A stretch of DNA of 64,000 nt from Syntrophotalea acetylenica (GTDB lineage Bacteria > Desulfobacterota > Desulfuromonadia > Desulfuromonadales > Syntrophotaleaceae), in contig NZ_CP015455.1 of the NCBI RefSeq assembly GCF_001888165.1, positions 2,288,001-2,352,000 of the forward strand, read 5' to 3'. Below the pieces are notes generated by a model. That model was not told the DNA's origin, did no database searches, and was given only the letters and a program-made list of their open reading frames with translations. The position numbers and the translations under genes are program-made. Below, piece by piece: positions 8,615 to 17,997 of the stretch. Positions within the stretch are counted from its first letter, which is position 1; every line of letters begins with the position of its first letter.

Positions 8615-9295
8615 TCAGATATCCTCCTCAAGGATCTGGCCATTTTCGAGTAGCCATTGCTTTGCCTTGTCCATTTTCGAGGACTGCGCTCGAACGATAT
8701 TCCAAAACCGAGGTGTGTGGTTCGCTTCCAATAGGTGAGTCAGTTCGTGGATGATCACGTAATCCACGACATACATCGGTGCCTTAATGAGTCGCCAGTT
8801 GAAATTTATGTTGTCCTTGATCGTGCAGGAACCCCAGCGATAGCGATTATCAACGATCTTGGCATTGGTGAATGCCACTCCGAGATCATTGGCAAACTTT
8901 TTGGTCCGGGGCAGGATTTTTTCCCTGGCCTTGTCCATGTACCAATTTCGCAGGACCTGCTTGCGCTCAGCAGAAAGCCTCGCCGGGATCAGGAAACGTT
9001 GCTCGAAACGAATCTCTTCCGAGTTGTTTTGGACTACTTCGATCTGATATTGACGGCCCAGGTAGAGTGCGGATTCGCCGTTGACCAGCTCTTTGCCCGG
9101 CGGATGAGGTAATGCGTATTTTTGCGCATGTTTGGTCTTTTCATAAATCCACTTCCGTTTTGATTCGATGATAGCCTGAATCTTCTCCTCGGAAGTGGAT
9201 TCCGGCGCATGGACAACCACACTGCGATCCCGTTCGACGGTAATCGTCAGCTTTTTACGGTTAGGCGACCGCTTGATGGTATAGACCAGCTCCAT
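8615..9295 (-). CDS. YgjP-like metallopeptidase (M48/SprT-like)
   Basis: A 226-residue protein of the YgjP type. The zinc motif HELTHLLEANHTPRFW gives HExxH plus a downstream histidine, with the family segment RWGSCTIKDNINFNWRLI before it. The biological role of YgjP is poorly defined, but genes of this type often sit inside type I restriction operons, as here. It lies 2 bp after hsdR and abuts mrr. No signal peptide is seen, so it is likely cytoplasmic. It may process or turn over restriction proteins; that is a guess from position only. Confidence 0.85.
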   Translation of the reverse strand: MELVYTIKRSPNRKKLTITVERDRSVVVHAPESTSEEKIQAIIESKRKWIYEKTKHAQKYALPHPPGKELVNGESALYLGRQYQIEVVQNNSEEIRFEQRFLIPARLSAERKQVLRNWYMDKAREKILPRTKKFANDLGVAFTNAKIVDNRYRWGSCTIKDNINFNWRLIKAPMYVVDYVIIHELTHLLEANHTPRFWNIVRAQSSKMDKAKQWLLENGQILEEDI

Positions 9296-9297
9296 GT

Positions 9298-12200
9298 TTA
9301 CTCCGCGTAAAGAATCACATCATTATTCTTTTCTGCTATTTCCATCACCCGGCTGATGATCTGGGAGCGATTTTGAAGCAGGTTCGGCAGCTTTGTATAA
9401 GCAGGCTGCAGTAGTGTCGCCTGAATATCGGCCTTGAGCTTATTACGGGCAGGAATGCTCTCCCAGAAACCGGCGAGTTTTAATTCCCTTTCGACAACCA
9501 GGAAAACCTGCTGGGTGAGATCGACGAGAGCGGAAATTTCATCCTCATCCAGTTCCTTTTCGCCAAAAACTTCACGTTTGAAACTCCGGAAAAACGGCAT
9601 CTGCTTCTTACGGTGGAGGCCATAGGTCGGCTCCTTGCTGGCGCTCTTGATGCGCTCTCGCAATTTTTCCAGCTCTTCATAAATTTTTTTCCAATTATCT
9701 CGAAAATCCTGGAATATCTGCGCCAGTGCCTCGGCGAAGGATGCCTGTAAATCCGGATCGTCATCCAGTTCAACATCCAGGTGATGGCGAATAGCGTGTT
9801 CCACTTCCGCAGCCTTGGTTTTGGTGCGGTTACGCTTGCCGACATTTTTTTCAAAGTCTTCATCAAGAATAGAAATCGGCTCAATTTTCTGATCGATATT
9901 CTTCGATTCCAGATACTGGTCGGTAATCGCACGAAGCTTTGGAGGTATGCCTTTCATGCTTAAGCGTTCGTCACGGAAATGCTTTCCGGCCAGAACATTG
10001 ATTTCCGCAAGAGCATTATAGTCGCTCATAAAATCCAACGCCTGCCGGGCGGGAAAGACCAGATTCATGCATTTCGTGAAGTTCTTGAAGGCCTGCATAT
10101 AATCAAAACGCAAATCTTCATCATAAAAAACATCAAAGAACGCATCATGGTCCGTGAGGTCCGTCAGACCATGTTTTTGAAGCAGGCCCATAATTTCAGC
10201 ATAGCTATTTTGGAGGTCGCGGAGCTCTTCTTCCGGGAAGCTCAGCGTATCGATGATTTCTTTTTGTTCCCGCTCGTCATAGGCATCGATGGCTTTCTTC
10301 AGGTGATGACCCACACCGACATAGTCAACGACAAAGCCCTTGTCTTTTGTGTCACCGCCAACACGGTTAACCCGGGCGATGGCCTGAAGAAGATTGTGAT
10401 CGGTAATAACCTTGTCCAGGTACATGACCTGTTCTACTGGCGCGTCAAAGCCGGTAATGAGCATGTTGTTGACGATGAGGATGCCCATGTCGCCGGTCAC
10501 CCCTTCGTCCTTGCCGCCAAAGCTCAGTTTGAAACTTTTTATGCTGCGCTCATGTTTCGAACTATCGGAATACTCTTTCAAATGCGGTAGATCGTTATGT
10601 CCACCGGAAATGATGACATCCGATTGCATCCTCTTAAGCTGTTCAATGTCCAGACCGCCCGGGTTAGCCTTTTGCAGATCCTCTATCTTCGCCTTTAAAG
10701 CGGCATCTATATATTTCTTGTACCGAACCGCCGCTTCCCTTGAAGTCGCCACAACCTGAGCTTTGTAGCCATTGGGGAACACATGGGTAAGGTAGTGGTC
10801 CACCATGTCCTTCGCCTTGGCTTCTATGGTCGATTCAGCCTCAAGATAGGCGTCTCGCGACCCATAACCGAGTATTTCAAGGCGTTCTTGCAGATTGTAA
10901 TCGCTGAACATATCCGCAAACGCCTGGTCCATGCCTGCCTGATCGGGCACTTCCGCATTATGGGTGCGGCCTTCGTAAACGATTTCCAGAGTCACCCCAT
11001 CGTCGATGGCTTGACGCATGGTGTATTTGTCGATGTAGTCGCCAAAGACCCGTTCAGTCTTGTCGATGGGAGTGCCGGTGTAGCCGATTTTCGCGGCGTT
11101 TGGGATGCCTTTGTCCAGGTTCGCGCCCAGCATTTTGTATTGTGAACGGTGGGCCTCGTCGGTCATGACCAGGATATTGGGGCTGTCATTGAGTTGCGGG
11201 AAGGTTTCGGTCAGGTCCGCCTCGCGGAACTTATGAATCATGGCCATCACCAGATCCGAGGTGTCGGCGCTGAGCAGCTCCTTGAGTTTCCTGATGCTGT
11301 TCGCCACCTTGACCGTAAAGCCTATACTGCGACTGGTTTCATTAAGCTGGCCTTCCAGTTGGGTCCGGTCGGTCACAAACACGACCTTCCAGTTGGACAA
11401 TGCCGCATGCCGATACATCTCACGCACCATGAACATCATGGTGAGCGACTTACCCGACCCCTGGGTGTGCCAGATAATGCCGCTGCGTTCGCGTGGACTT
11501 TTCCCCTGGAGCAGGCGCTGAACTGCCAGTTTCACCGCCCTGAACTGCTGGTAACGGCCGACAATCTTGATCGTCTGCCCCTTGTCATTGGTGGAGAACA
11601 GGGTGAAGGTGCGAATCAGGTCGAGGAGATTGCCCTTGTCCATCATGCCCGCCACCAGGCGCTGCTGATCGTTGGGACTGCCCGAGCCGTGGTCGAGGTC
11701 ATTCAATGTGCGTGGGTAGGGATCGGACCAACGGTAAAAATGTTTTTCACTGTGGGTGGTGATCGTCCCGAACTTGGCTTCCTGGCGGCAAGCGGCAATG
11801 ACGATCTGATTGAAATAGAAAAGCGGCGCACTGCCTTCACCTTTGGCCCCGCGCTGCTCGCTATAACGCAACATCTGGTCGATGGCTTCGGGTATGGCGT
11901 CTTTGACCTTGGGGGATTTGCACTCGATCAACACCACTGGCAAGCCGTTAACAAACAGAACGATGTCCGGGATGATATGATGCTCGGTGCCAAGAATGCG
12001 GACCTTGAACTGACAAACCGCGATAAACCGGTTGTTCTTCGATGGGTCCTTATCAAAATCGATAAACCGCACCGTCGGGCTTTGCTCTCCCGTCTTGCGG
12101 TTTTCGCTGACGCTGGTGTTTTCCAGCAGCAAATGGAGTGCGTATTGATTGTTCTCAATAAGCCCCGTTCCTGGAAAACTTGCCGTCAACTGCTTGGCGA

Positions 12201-12435
12201 CCTCTTCAACCTGGTCATCGTCCAGCCAGGGGTTGATCACCTTGACCTGCTCTCGCAGGACCTTCGGCATGACCACCTCGGTGAAATTGCCACGGAAGGT
12301 CTGGGCCGGAGTCTGCTTCTCATCCGTCAGGTCAATAATTTCCCAGCCAAGGCCGGATAGCTGATCGAGCAGCGGCTTTTCAACATGGTTGCGCTCATCG
12401 AGCTTGATATGGTTTGCGGTTTTCTTTGTGCTCAT
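9298..12435 (-). CDS. hsdR: Type I restriction enzyme, R subunit
   Basis: A 1045-residue motor and nuclease subunit. The N-terminal nuclease has D157 in IPDIVLF and E171-C-K173 (PD-ExK). Superfamily 2 translocase motifs follow: Walker A TQGSGKS (about 324-330), motif II DEAHRSQ (426-432), GYTGTP (motif III) and ARVNRVGGD (motif VI). It moves along DNA with ATP and cuts far from the recognition site when both strands lack methylation. Length is normal. Its ATG overlaps the end of hsdS by 4 bp, so hsdM, hsdS and hsdR are coupled. Confidence 0.96.
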   Translation of the reverse strand: MSTKKTANHIKLDERNHVEKPLLDQLSGLGWEIIDLTDEKQTPAQTFRGNFTEVVMPKVLREQVKVINPWLDDDQVEEVAKQLTASFPGTGLIENNQYALHLLLENTSVSENRKTGEQSPTVRFIDFDKDPSKNNRFIAVCQFKVRILGTEHHIIPDIVLFVNGLPVVLIECKSPKVKDAIPEAIDQMLRYSEQRGAKGEGSAPLFYFNQIVIAACRQEAKFGTITTHSEKHFYRWSDPYPRTLNDLDHGSGSPNDQQRLVAGMMDKGNLLDLIRTFTLFSTNDKGQTIKIVGRYQQFRAVKLAVQRLLQGKSPRERSGIIWHTQGSGKSLTMMFMVREMYRHAALSNWKVVFVTDRTQLEGQLNETSRSIGFTVKVANSIRKLKELLSADTSDLVMAMIHKFREADLTETFPQLNDSPNILVMTDEAHRSQYKMLGANLDKGIPNAAKIGYTGTPIDKTERVFGDYIDKYTMRQAIDDGVTLEIVYEGRTHNAEVPDQAGMDQAFADMFSDYNLQERLEILGYGSRDAYLEAESTIEAKAKDMVDHYLTHVFPNGYKAQVVATSREAAVRYKKYIDAALKAKIEDLQKANPGGLDIEQLKRMQSDVIISGGHNDLPHLKEYSDSSKHERSIKSFKLSFGGKDEGVTGDMGILIVNNMLITGFDAPVEQVMYLDKVITDHNLLQAIARVNRVGGDTKDKGFVVDYVGVGHHLKKAIDAYDEREQKEIIDTLSFPEEELRDLQNSYAEIMGLLQKHGLTDLTDHDAFFDVFYDEDLRFDYMQAFKNFTKCMNLVFPARQALDFMSDYNALAEINVLAGKHFRDERLSMKGIPPKLRAITDQYLESKNIDQKIEPISILDEDFEKNVGKRNRTKTKAAEVEHAIRHHLDVELDDDPDLQASFAEALAQIFQDFRDNWKKIYEELEKLRERIKSASKEPTYGLHRKKQMPFFRSFKREVFGEKELDEDEISALVDLTQQVFLVVERELKLAGFWESIPARNKLKADIQATLLQPAYTKLPNLLQNRSQIISRVMEIAEKNNDVILYAE

Positions 12436-13733
12436 GAGTGGACCTCCGTCTTTTCCAATAACGGCGTCACCCGTTTTTTGCCGGTGAGTAGGTCTTGCAT
12501 CAAGGCGGTTTTGAGGGATCTGAGCTTGTTGACACTACCTTTTATACTTTCAAATCGCGCATCAGCTGATTGAAGCCGGTTATTAATCGCTATTTGCTCT
12601 TCAATCGACGGCCAAGGAAAAAGCAAAGCGTTTAGTATCGGGCCATTTACAAGATCTCTTCCACCAGAGTTGGATGTCTTTCTTAGCTGTTCTACAATCT
12701 TTGAATTGAAAGCGATATTTCTGTATAAAAACTCAGGGGATGCAAGCTTTTCATTAAGAGATATGCGCATCAAATTGGATGAAATTATCCAGCCCTGACG
12801 TTCTGAATCAATTACGAGTGAACGACCAATATCAGCAACCCTTGAAAAAACTATATCGCCCTCCTCGACACTGAACCCTTTCAATCTGTCAGTAGTTTTC
12901 TCATCAACAAAAAGCAGTTCGGAATCAATTATTAGCCCTCCACCAAGTGAGCCAATAGTCAAAACAGGAGTCCCATATTCAACCCAGTGCTTTGTGTTCA
13001 GATCAGACCCAAAAGGTCCTGTCCTTAAATAAGAACGTGATCGAGAACCATATTTACTAATTGGTGCAATATCCCACTCCACCGGAATTCGCCCCAGGGG
13101 GGAATCCTTGAACTCATGGGTTTCTTCGGAGCGAAGATTTCCATGCTCATCAATACCCCGGGTGAGAAGGTCCTGCATCAGACCGGTCTTGATGCGCTGC
13201 TGCTTGGCAATCAAGCTTTCCGTCTGCTCAATGGCCTGATCGACCTTGGAAAGGACTTCGGCGATTTTGGATTGTTCGGGTTTTGATTTTGGGAATTGTA
13301 TCTTTATGAACGGAAGCTGAATGTTAGATAAAGCGATCTGGGTCGATCCCTCGGCATAGCGATCTTTTTGCCTCTCAAAAAAATCTGAACTTAAATACTG
13401 TGTTAAATAAACAGTGTCAATTTGTTCAGCTTGAATTCCACAAAAACCTGTTGAAAGAATTGCTTGATCACGCAAATATTGAGATGTGCTCAACACTTTA
13501 TGCGTTTCACGCATCCTCGCAAACCAAGCAGTATTTGGTTGTGGTTGCAGATTTGCCCGAGATGGACGCGAACGATAAGTTATTTCTTCTTCAATACTGG
13601 TTATTTTGTTGCCATCAACTGAACTCGTTGATAAATAATCCTTCGTACCAGTAAATGAAGTTATACCCGTACTTTGTGGTTGAAAATATTCTGTATCGCC
13701 GAGGTTAGTCTGTATCCAATTTTCAGTATTCAT
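12432..13733 (-). CDS. hsdS: Type I restriction enzyme, S (specificity) subunit
   Basis: A 433-residue subunit with two target-recognition domains separated by a helical spacer. The spacer and C-terminal conserved helices are visible as [20 protein letters not shown] (about 151-170) with [11 protein letters not shown], and the matching distal copy [11 protein letters not shown] with [14 protein letters not shown]. The second domain starts near GRIPVEWD. It directs the HsdM/HsdR complex to a bipartite sequence, which cannot be read from the protein alone. It overlaps hsdM and hsdR by 4 bp at each end. GC content falls noticeably in the recognition domains, as is usual for exchanged S domains. 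Confidence 0.93.
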   Translation of the reverse strand: MNTENWIQTNLGDTEYFQPQSTGITSFTGTKDYLSTSSVDGNKITSIEEEITYRSRPSRANLQPQPNTAWFARMRETHKVLSTSQYLRDQAILSTGFCGIQAEQIDTVYLTQYLSSDFFERQKDRYAEGSTQIALSNIQLPFIKIQFPKSKPEQSKIAEVLSKVDQAIEQTESLIAKQQRIKTGLMQDLLTRGIDEHGNLRSEETHEFKDSPLGRIPVEWDIAPISKYGSRSRSYLRTGPFGSDLNTKHWVEYGTPVLTIGSLGGGLIIDSELLFVDEKTTDRLKGFSVEEGDIVFSRVADIGRSLVIDSERQGWIISSNLMRISLNEKLASPEFLYRNIAFNSKIVEQLRKTSNSGGRDLVNGPILNALLFPWPSIEEQIAINNRLQSADARFESIKGSVNKLRSLKTALMQDLLTGKKRVTPLLEKTEVHS

Positions 13734-16426
13734 TTCAAATACCCCAGTTCAGCAAGAAATCCATTCAACTCCTCAAGCGTCTCTTCCCGTTGCTGCTCAA
13801 GCTTCTGGCTACTTGTCGCATATTTATTCCAGAGATTTTCAACTCCCTGAATCAGCGCACGCTTTTCCGCGCTCAAGTATCGTTCCAGCTCTCGACCGGC
13901 AATGTCGTAAAGTTTCTTCAGAATGAGTCGCTTAGCTTCTTCGACAGTCAGTTGGCCTCCAATTTCCGCCAGCAGAGCATCGGTTCGGGCAATGCGTGCC
14001 TGCAAAGCTGCTTTGTCTTTTTGCAGGGCGGTGATTTTTTTCTTATCCGTCTTATTGCTTGCATCAAGTTCGATCATTTGCCTATCAACCTGTCGGATCA
14101 GTTCCCGGTTTTCATCCGTGAACCCTTCAGCGCCCAGACGTTTCAATTCGAGTTTCAGTTCCAGCTCGGTAGTTTTCTCTTTCAGTGCGGCCCTGGCGTC
14201 CTTGATCTTGTTCTCGATTTTCTTGATGGCGGTATCCAGTTTTTTCAGCTCATCCAGTTCCCGCCTGGCAGAGGCCCCGGGTGTGTCCTTCAAATCATCG
14301 ATGAGTACCTTCAATGCCTTTTTGATGACGGCGGCAGTGACCTTCTCGTCTTCGTCCGGCTCGTAGGCTGCCGTCTCCTGGGCGGTTTCGACAGCCTCGG
14401 CCAGCTCGCTTTGCAGTTCGCTGGTTTTGGTTTCCAAGGATTCAATAGCGTCGGCCTCGGCTTGAAAGAATTCCGCAATCAGATATTCATCGGGGATCAG
14501 GGTGTGATGCCAACCGATGGAAACAATGGTTTTCAGATCGTACCGGATCTGTTGCCACCAGTTCACAAACACGCCTGCGCTCTTGAATTCGTCAAGTACG
14601 CTAAGGGGTATCATCTTGTCCTTGAGCGTTGTCAGCAGCTCAAGGCGTACATCCGGCATTTTTTTTCCGTTACCATTGCCGTTATTGGCCCGCTCAAGTC
14701 GGGCAAAATCGTTCTGCGCCACCTGCCACCAATCCTCAAGGGCTTGCGCGTGAGTGGTAAGAGTCTGGACAACGGCCGAATTGGCTTCGATAAGTTTTTT
14801 GATATCCGTCTTTTCCTGAACGGTCTCCTTAAAGGCGAGGTACTTTGGACGTTCCGCTTGAAAGAGGGTTTCAGCAGCCAGGCCAAAACGGGCAAAGTCC
14901 TCATGTCGCGCCGTTACTTCATCTTCCGGAATGCCGCCGATGAGATGGGCTTGTACATCTTCGGGCTCCGGTTCCGGGGTGTTGTCGACATAACGGCGAA
15001 TGTTCAGGTTGTAATCGTGTTTATCGACGATTTCGGAGGTGTCGACCAGACGGCTGTATTTTGGGAGTTCCTGTTTCAGGGTGAAAATGGTGTCGATTTT
15101 CTCGATATCTTCCGGGCGCAGCTTGTTTTGGTTCTTACCCTCGGCAAATTCACGGTCTGCGTTGATGAACAACACCTTATTGCGCAGATGATCCGGCTTG
15201 TTCTTATTACAGACCAGCACACAGGCGGGGATGCCGGTGCCGTAAAACAGGCCTTGCGGCAGGCTGATGATGGCCTCGATGACGTCATCGTTGATGAAAA
15301 GTTCCCGAATAAGCTTTTCCTTGCCGCCACGAAACAGCACGCCATGGGGCATGATGGTGGCCATATGGCCATTGCCCTTGAGGCTGGCCAGCATGTGCTG
15401 GACGAACATGAGGTCGGCTTTTTTACCGGTCTCGGGACACCACTCACGAAAACGATGGGTAAATTTAACGCTGGCTCGGTTGTAATTCTGTGAAAAAGGA
15501 GGATTGGCCAGCACCCGGTCGAATTTGCGAATCTGGCCATTGTCGAGAATTTGCGGGTCCTCCAGAGTATCTCCGTTTTCGATGGTAAAACGGCTGATGT
15601 TATGGAGGATCATATTCATGTTACAGATGGACCAGACTGTGCCATTGGAATCCTGTCCATAAAGAGCCAGGTCGTTGGGGTCCTGACCCTGTTCTTCGAC
15701 ATATTGATGTGCCTGAATCAGAAAACCGCCTGAGCCGACCGTTGGGTCATAAATGGTATTGCCTGCCTGTGGCTTGACGAGCTGCACCAGCAGACGGACG
15801 ACTTCGGCGGGGGTATAGAATTCGCCACCTTTCTTGCCCGCGCTGTCGGCAAAATATTTAATCAGGTATTCATAGGCTGCCCCGAGAAGATCAGGGAACT
15901 CAAAGTTGTCGTTTACCAGGACAAAATTGGGCTGATTGAAATGGTCGAGGAGGTCTTTCCATTTCTGATCGGGAATCTTGGTTTTTCCCTTGATTTCATT
16001 GAAATTGATATTGTTCTTGAGCACTCCGGCTAGGGAATCATTCTCGTCCTCAATGGCGGCAATGGCTTTATTGAGCATATTGCCAATGTCGTGCTTTAAA
16101 TCTTTCAAAGCGGGGACGGTGTTACCGTCCTCATCCACCCATGTTTCGTGCCAGCGGGCACGTTTGGGCACGTAAAAGGTCTCGCCGTAGGATGTTTTAT
16201 CCTCAAGGAGCTCATCGACCAGGTCGGGCTGATCTTTCAAATGTGCGAAGGTTTCGTGGCGCAGTTGGTGCCGCTTACGATCAAATTCATCAGAGAGCCG
16301 CTTCAGGAAAAGCATGCCGAAGATGAATTCCTTGAACTCGGAAGCATCCATTTTACCACGTAGAATATCGGCAGCTTTCAGCAGGAAGGATTCAAGCTGG
16401 GATAAAGTTATTTTCTCTTTGTTCAT
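13730..16426 (-). CDS. hsdM: Type I restriction enzyme, M subunit with long C-terminal extension
   Basis: An 898-residue N6-adenine methyltransferase. The N-terminal helical domain (1-150) is followed by GEFYTP (201-206), the SAM-binding [10 protein letters not shown] (227-236) and the catalytic NPPF (308-311). Ordinary HsdM subunits have about 500 residues; here about 350 extra residues follow, rich in Glu/Lys and with strong coiled-coil character (about 660-800), ending in a helical tail. Such long HsdM forms accompany this type of hsdS/hsdR set. It methylates the host DNA and forms the MTase core with HsdS. It overlaps the small HTH gene by 4 bp upstream. Confidence 0.95.
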   Translation of the reverse strand: MNKEKITLSQLESFLLKAADILRGKMDASEFKEFIFGMLFLKRLSDEFDRKRHQLRHETFAHLKDQPDLVDELLEDKTSYGETFYVPKRARWHETWVDEDGNTVPALKDLKHDIGNMLNKAIAAIEDENDSLAGVLKNNINFNEIKGKTKIPDQKWKDLLDHFNQPNFVLVNDNFEFPDLLGAAYEYLIKYFADSAGKKGGEFYTPAEVVRLLVQLVKPQAGNTIYDPTVGSGGFLIQAHQYVEEQGQDPNDLALYGQDSNGTVWSICNMNMILHNISRFTIENGDTLEDPQILDNGQIRKFDRVLANPPFSQNYNRASVKFTHRFREWCPETGKKADLMFVQHMLASLKGNGHMATIMPHGVLFRGGKEKLIRELFINDDVIEAIISLPQGLFYGTGIPACVLVCNKNKPDHLRNKVLFINADREFAEGKNQNKLRPEDIEKIDTIFTLKQELPKYSRLVDTSEIVDKHDYNLNIRRYVDNTPEPEPEDVQAHLIGGIPEDEVTARHEDFARFGLAAETLFQAERPKYLAFKETVQEKTDIKKLIEANSAVVQTLTTHAQALEDWWQVAQNDFARLERANNGNGNGKKMPDVRLELLTTLKDKMIPLSVLDEFKSAGVFVNWWQQIRYDLKTIVSIGWHHTLIPDEYLIAEFFQAEADAIESLETKTSELQSELAEAVETAQETAAYEPDEDEKVTAAVIKKALKVLIDDLKDTPGASARRELDELKKLDTAIKKIENKIKDARAALKEKTTELELKLELKRLGAEGFTDENRELIRQVDRQMIELDASNKTDKKKITALQKDKAALQARIARTDALLAEIGGQLTVEEAKRLILKKLYDIAGRELERYLSAEKRALIQGVENLWNKYATSSQKLEQQREETLEELNGFLAELGYLK

Positions 16427-16641
16427 TTTTTATCTCCTGATTCCTGTTTCTTCTCTTCTGCTGCCGCGCCGCCAGCCTTGACCCACTCGTCCACTTCATC
16501 TTTCTTGAACTTCCAAAGACGGCCCATGCGATGGGCGGGCATCGCATGCTTGTCGATCCATTTATAAACCGTGTCTCTGCTAACACCGAGGTGCTCGCAG
16601 ATTGCATGGATCGAAAACCAGCGGTTTTCCGTGTTGGTCAT
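16423..16641 (-). CDS. Small excisionase-type HTH protein heading the restriction operon
   Basis: A 72-residue MerR/excisionase-like protein. [20 protein letters not shown] is the helix-turn-helix, and [20 protein letters not shown] is the wing and following helix. It is the first gene of the minus-strand hsd operon and overlaps hsdM by 4 bp. It could control expression of the restriction genes so that methylation comes first after transfer (inference). The last 15 residues are a charged tail. Confidence 0.85.
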   Translation of the reverse strand: MTNTENRWFSIHAICEHLGVSRDTVYKWIDKHAMPAHRMGRLWKFKKDEVDEWVKAGGAAAEEKKQESGDKK

Positions 16642-16861
16642 CTTTTAAACTCCAAGCAGGATTAAAAAAACGAAAAAATGCTTTTCATAACACGTGCGAG
16701 AACCGAAGGATTTCCTTACCCAAAACCAACCTTAAGATGCAATAATTTTTGGTAAAGGTCAAACGATTTCAGCCGATCTGGGATGATCTTAAAGGAAAAG
16801 CACAAAGACTCTTCCCTCTCTCCCGATTTCCAGGGCAACACCCTAACCAAGGCCGTTGCCT
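16642..16861. promoter_or_regulatory. Divergent control region between the hsd operon and the transfer genes
   Basis: About 220 bp between a leftward restriction operon and rightward conjugation genes; promoters for both should lie here. An A-rich stretch lies at 16659-16679. No clear operator palindrome was identified. Confidence 0.35.
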
Positions 16862-17278
16862 ATGCAAAAGCTCCTTGCCGTTCTTTTTATATCCCTGCTC
16901 CCCCTTTCCTCTCACGCCTTCTGTTTTGAGGAGGCCGGGCAGAGGTACGCCGTCTCGCCACAGCTTCTCTGGGCCATCGCCAAGGCGGAGAGCAGTCTTA
17001 ACCCCTCCGCTGTCAACCACAACCGCAACGGCACCACGGATGTTGGCCTGATGCAGGTCAACTCACTCTGGGCCGATCAACTCGGGCCGACCTGGGACTA
17101 TCTCCACGATCCCTGCACAAATGTCATGGCTGGCGCCTGGATTTTGAGCCAGTGCGTTCGGGACTATGGCTACACCTGGCAGGCTGTCGGCTGCTATCAC
17201 AGCCGAACTCCGAGTCACAGGGATGCCTACGCTGGCCGGATTGCCGCGATTCTGAAAGAAGCAGGGAGCATCCGATGA
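16862..17278 (+). CDS. Lytic transglycosylase of the conjugation system
   Basis: A 138-residue secreted SLT-type lytic transglycosylase, like VirB1, IagB or PilT of transfer systems. A signal peptide (MQKLLAVLFISLLPLSSHA) is followed by the catalytic glutamate in LLWAIAKAESSLNPSAVN and the conserved GLMQVNSLW. It opens peptidoglycan to make room for the transfer apparatus. The ATG at 16862 is preferred over an in-frame TTG at 16856. It starts an operon with overlapping genes; its TGA overlaps the next ATG. Confidence 0.88.
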   Translation: MQKLLAVLFISLLPLSSHAFCFEEAGQRYAVSPQLLWAIAKAESSLNPSAVNHNRNGTTDVGLMQVNSLWADQLGPTWDYLHDPCTNVMAGAWILSQCVRDYGYTWQAVGCYHSRTPSHRDAYAGRIAAILKEAGSIR

Positions 17279-17997
17279 TTCCCCTCGACCTTCTTGAAAA
17301 GTACAACCTCCCTGAAAGCCAGGTTACCAGCGCCATCGAAACGGCCATCTCCCGCGTTCTTTCTGCGGCGTTCAGAATGGACATGATGGTGCGAGCCCAA
17401 GGCACACTGAAAGTTTATGCACTGCCCTCTCCAGATTCCCCCCTACGTCGAATCGAAACAGCCAGCCTTTCCCGGCAACTGCAGCGCCAGATCCGCTTCC
17501 AAATCGAACGCGAACTGGAAAAACGCCAGGCGCTTTATGAACAGGAAACCCTGACGGCTCTGCGCGGAAGGCCTGTAACAGGCGAAATACGCCACATCTC
17601 ATCGGACGGGGAAGCCACCGTTGCTCTGGAGATGGAAGACCATTTCAGCAGATTGACCCTGACCGGCGTATGCCCTGCCCGCTACATCCCGCCAAGAGAA
17701 CGGCAAACCCTGGCAGTGGGAGACATAAAAACCTTTCTGGTTACGAGCGTCTTGCCAGTCATGAAAAACGGCCGCGCAAAGGTCCTGATCCGCCTGAGCC
17801 GGACTACCAAGATCCTGCCGGAGGCATTGCTGAAAGAACGGACGGGTGAACCGTCCATTTACTGTGTGCGCAGAATTGCCGGGGCCTTCAGCTCAATCGA
17901 AACAAAAAGAAAACTCCCCAAGCACGCCATCCAGGAGGTGAGCAACGAACTCAAGGAGAGAATCATTGTTCGGATTGTCGAAGGGGAAAAATCCTGA
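17275..17997 (+). CDS. NusA-like protein in the transfer operon
   Basis: A 240-residue protein that follows the order of NusA N-terminal parts. An N-terminal helical segment (LLEKYNLPESQVTSAIETAI) with an RQIRFQIERELEKRQALYEQ helix is followed by an S1-like barrel (TGEIRHISSDGEATVALEM, ARYIPPRERQTLAVGD). Then comes a segment like the S1-KH1 junction of NusA (VLIRLSRTTKILPEALLK with VRRIAGAFSSIETKRKLPKH). NusA binds RNA polymerase and nascent RNA and controls pausing, termination and antitermination. The ATG at 17275 overlaps the previous stop (ATGA); a longer in-frame start at 17152 lies inside the previous gene. Similarity is judged by eye and should be tested. It may serve as an element-specific antitermination factor. 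Confidence 0.5.
   Translation: MIPLDLLEKYNLPESQVTSAIETAISRVLSAAFRMDMMVRAQGTLKVYALPSPDSPLRRIETASLSRQLQRQIRFQIERELEKRQALYEQETLTALRGRPVTGEIRHISSDGEATVALEMEDHFSRLTLTGVCPARYIPPRERQTLAVGDIKTFLVTSVLPVMKNGRAKVLIRLSRTTKILPEALLKERTGEPSIYCVRRIAGAFSSIETKRKLPKHAIQEVSNELKERIIVRIVEGEKS

Noticed and set aside
7499-8653. A 384-codon open frame on the plus strand
   Set aside because: Antisense to mrr, which has a complete and well-formed active site.
11149-12360. A 403-codon open frame on the plus strand
   Set aside because: Antisense to the motor and nuclease domains of hsdR, without recognisable motifs.
13790-15493. A 567-codon open frame on the plus strand
   Set aside because: It lies entirely opposite hsdM, whose methylase motifs are clear; the frame has no family features and is a shadow.
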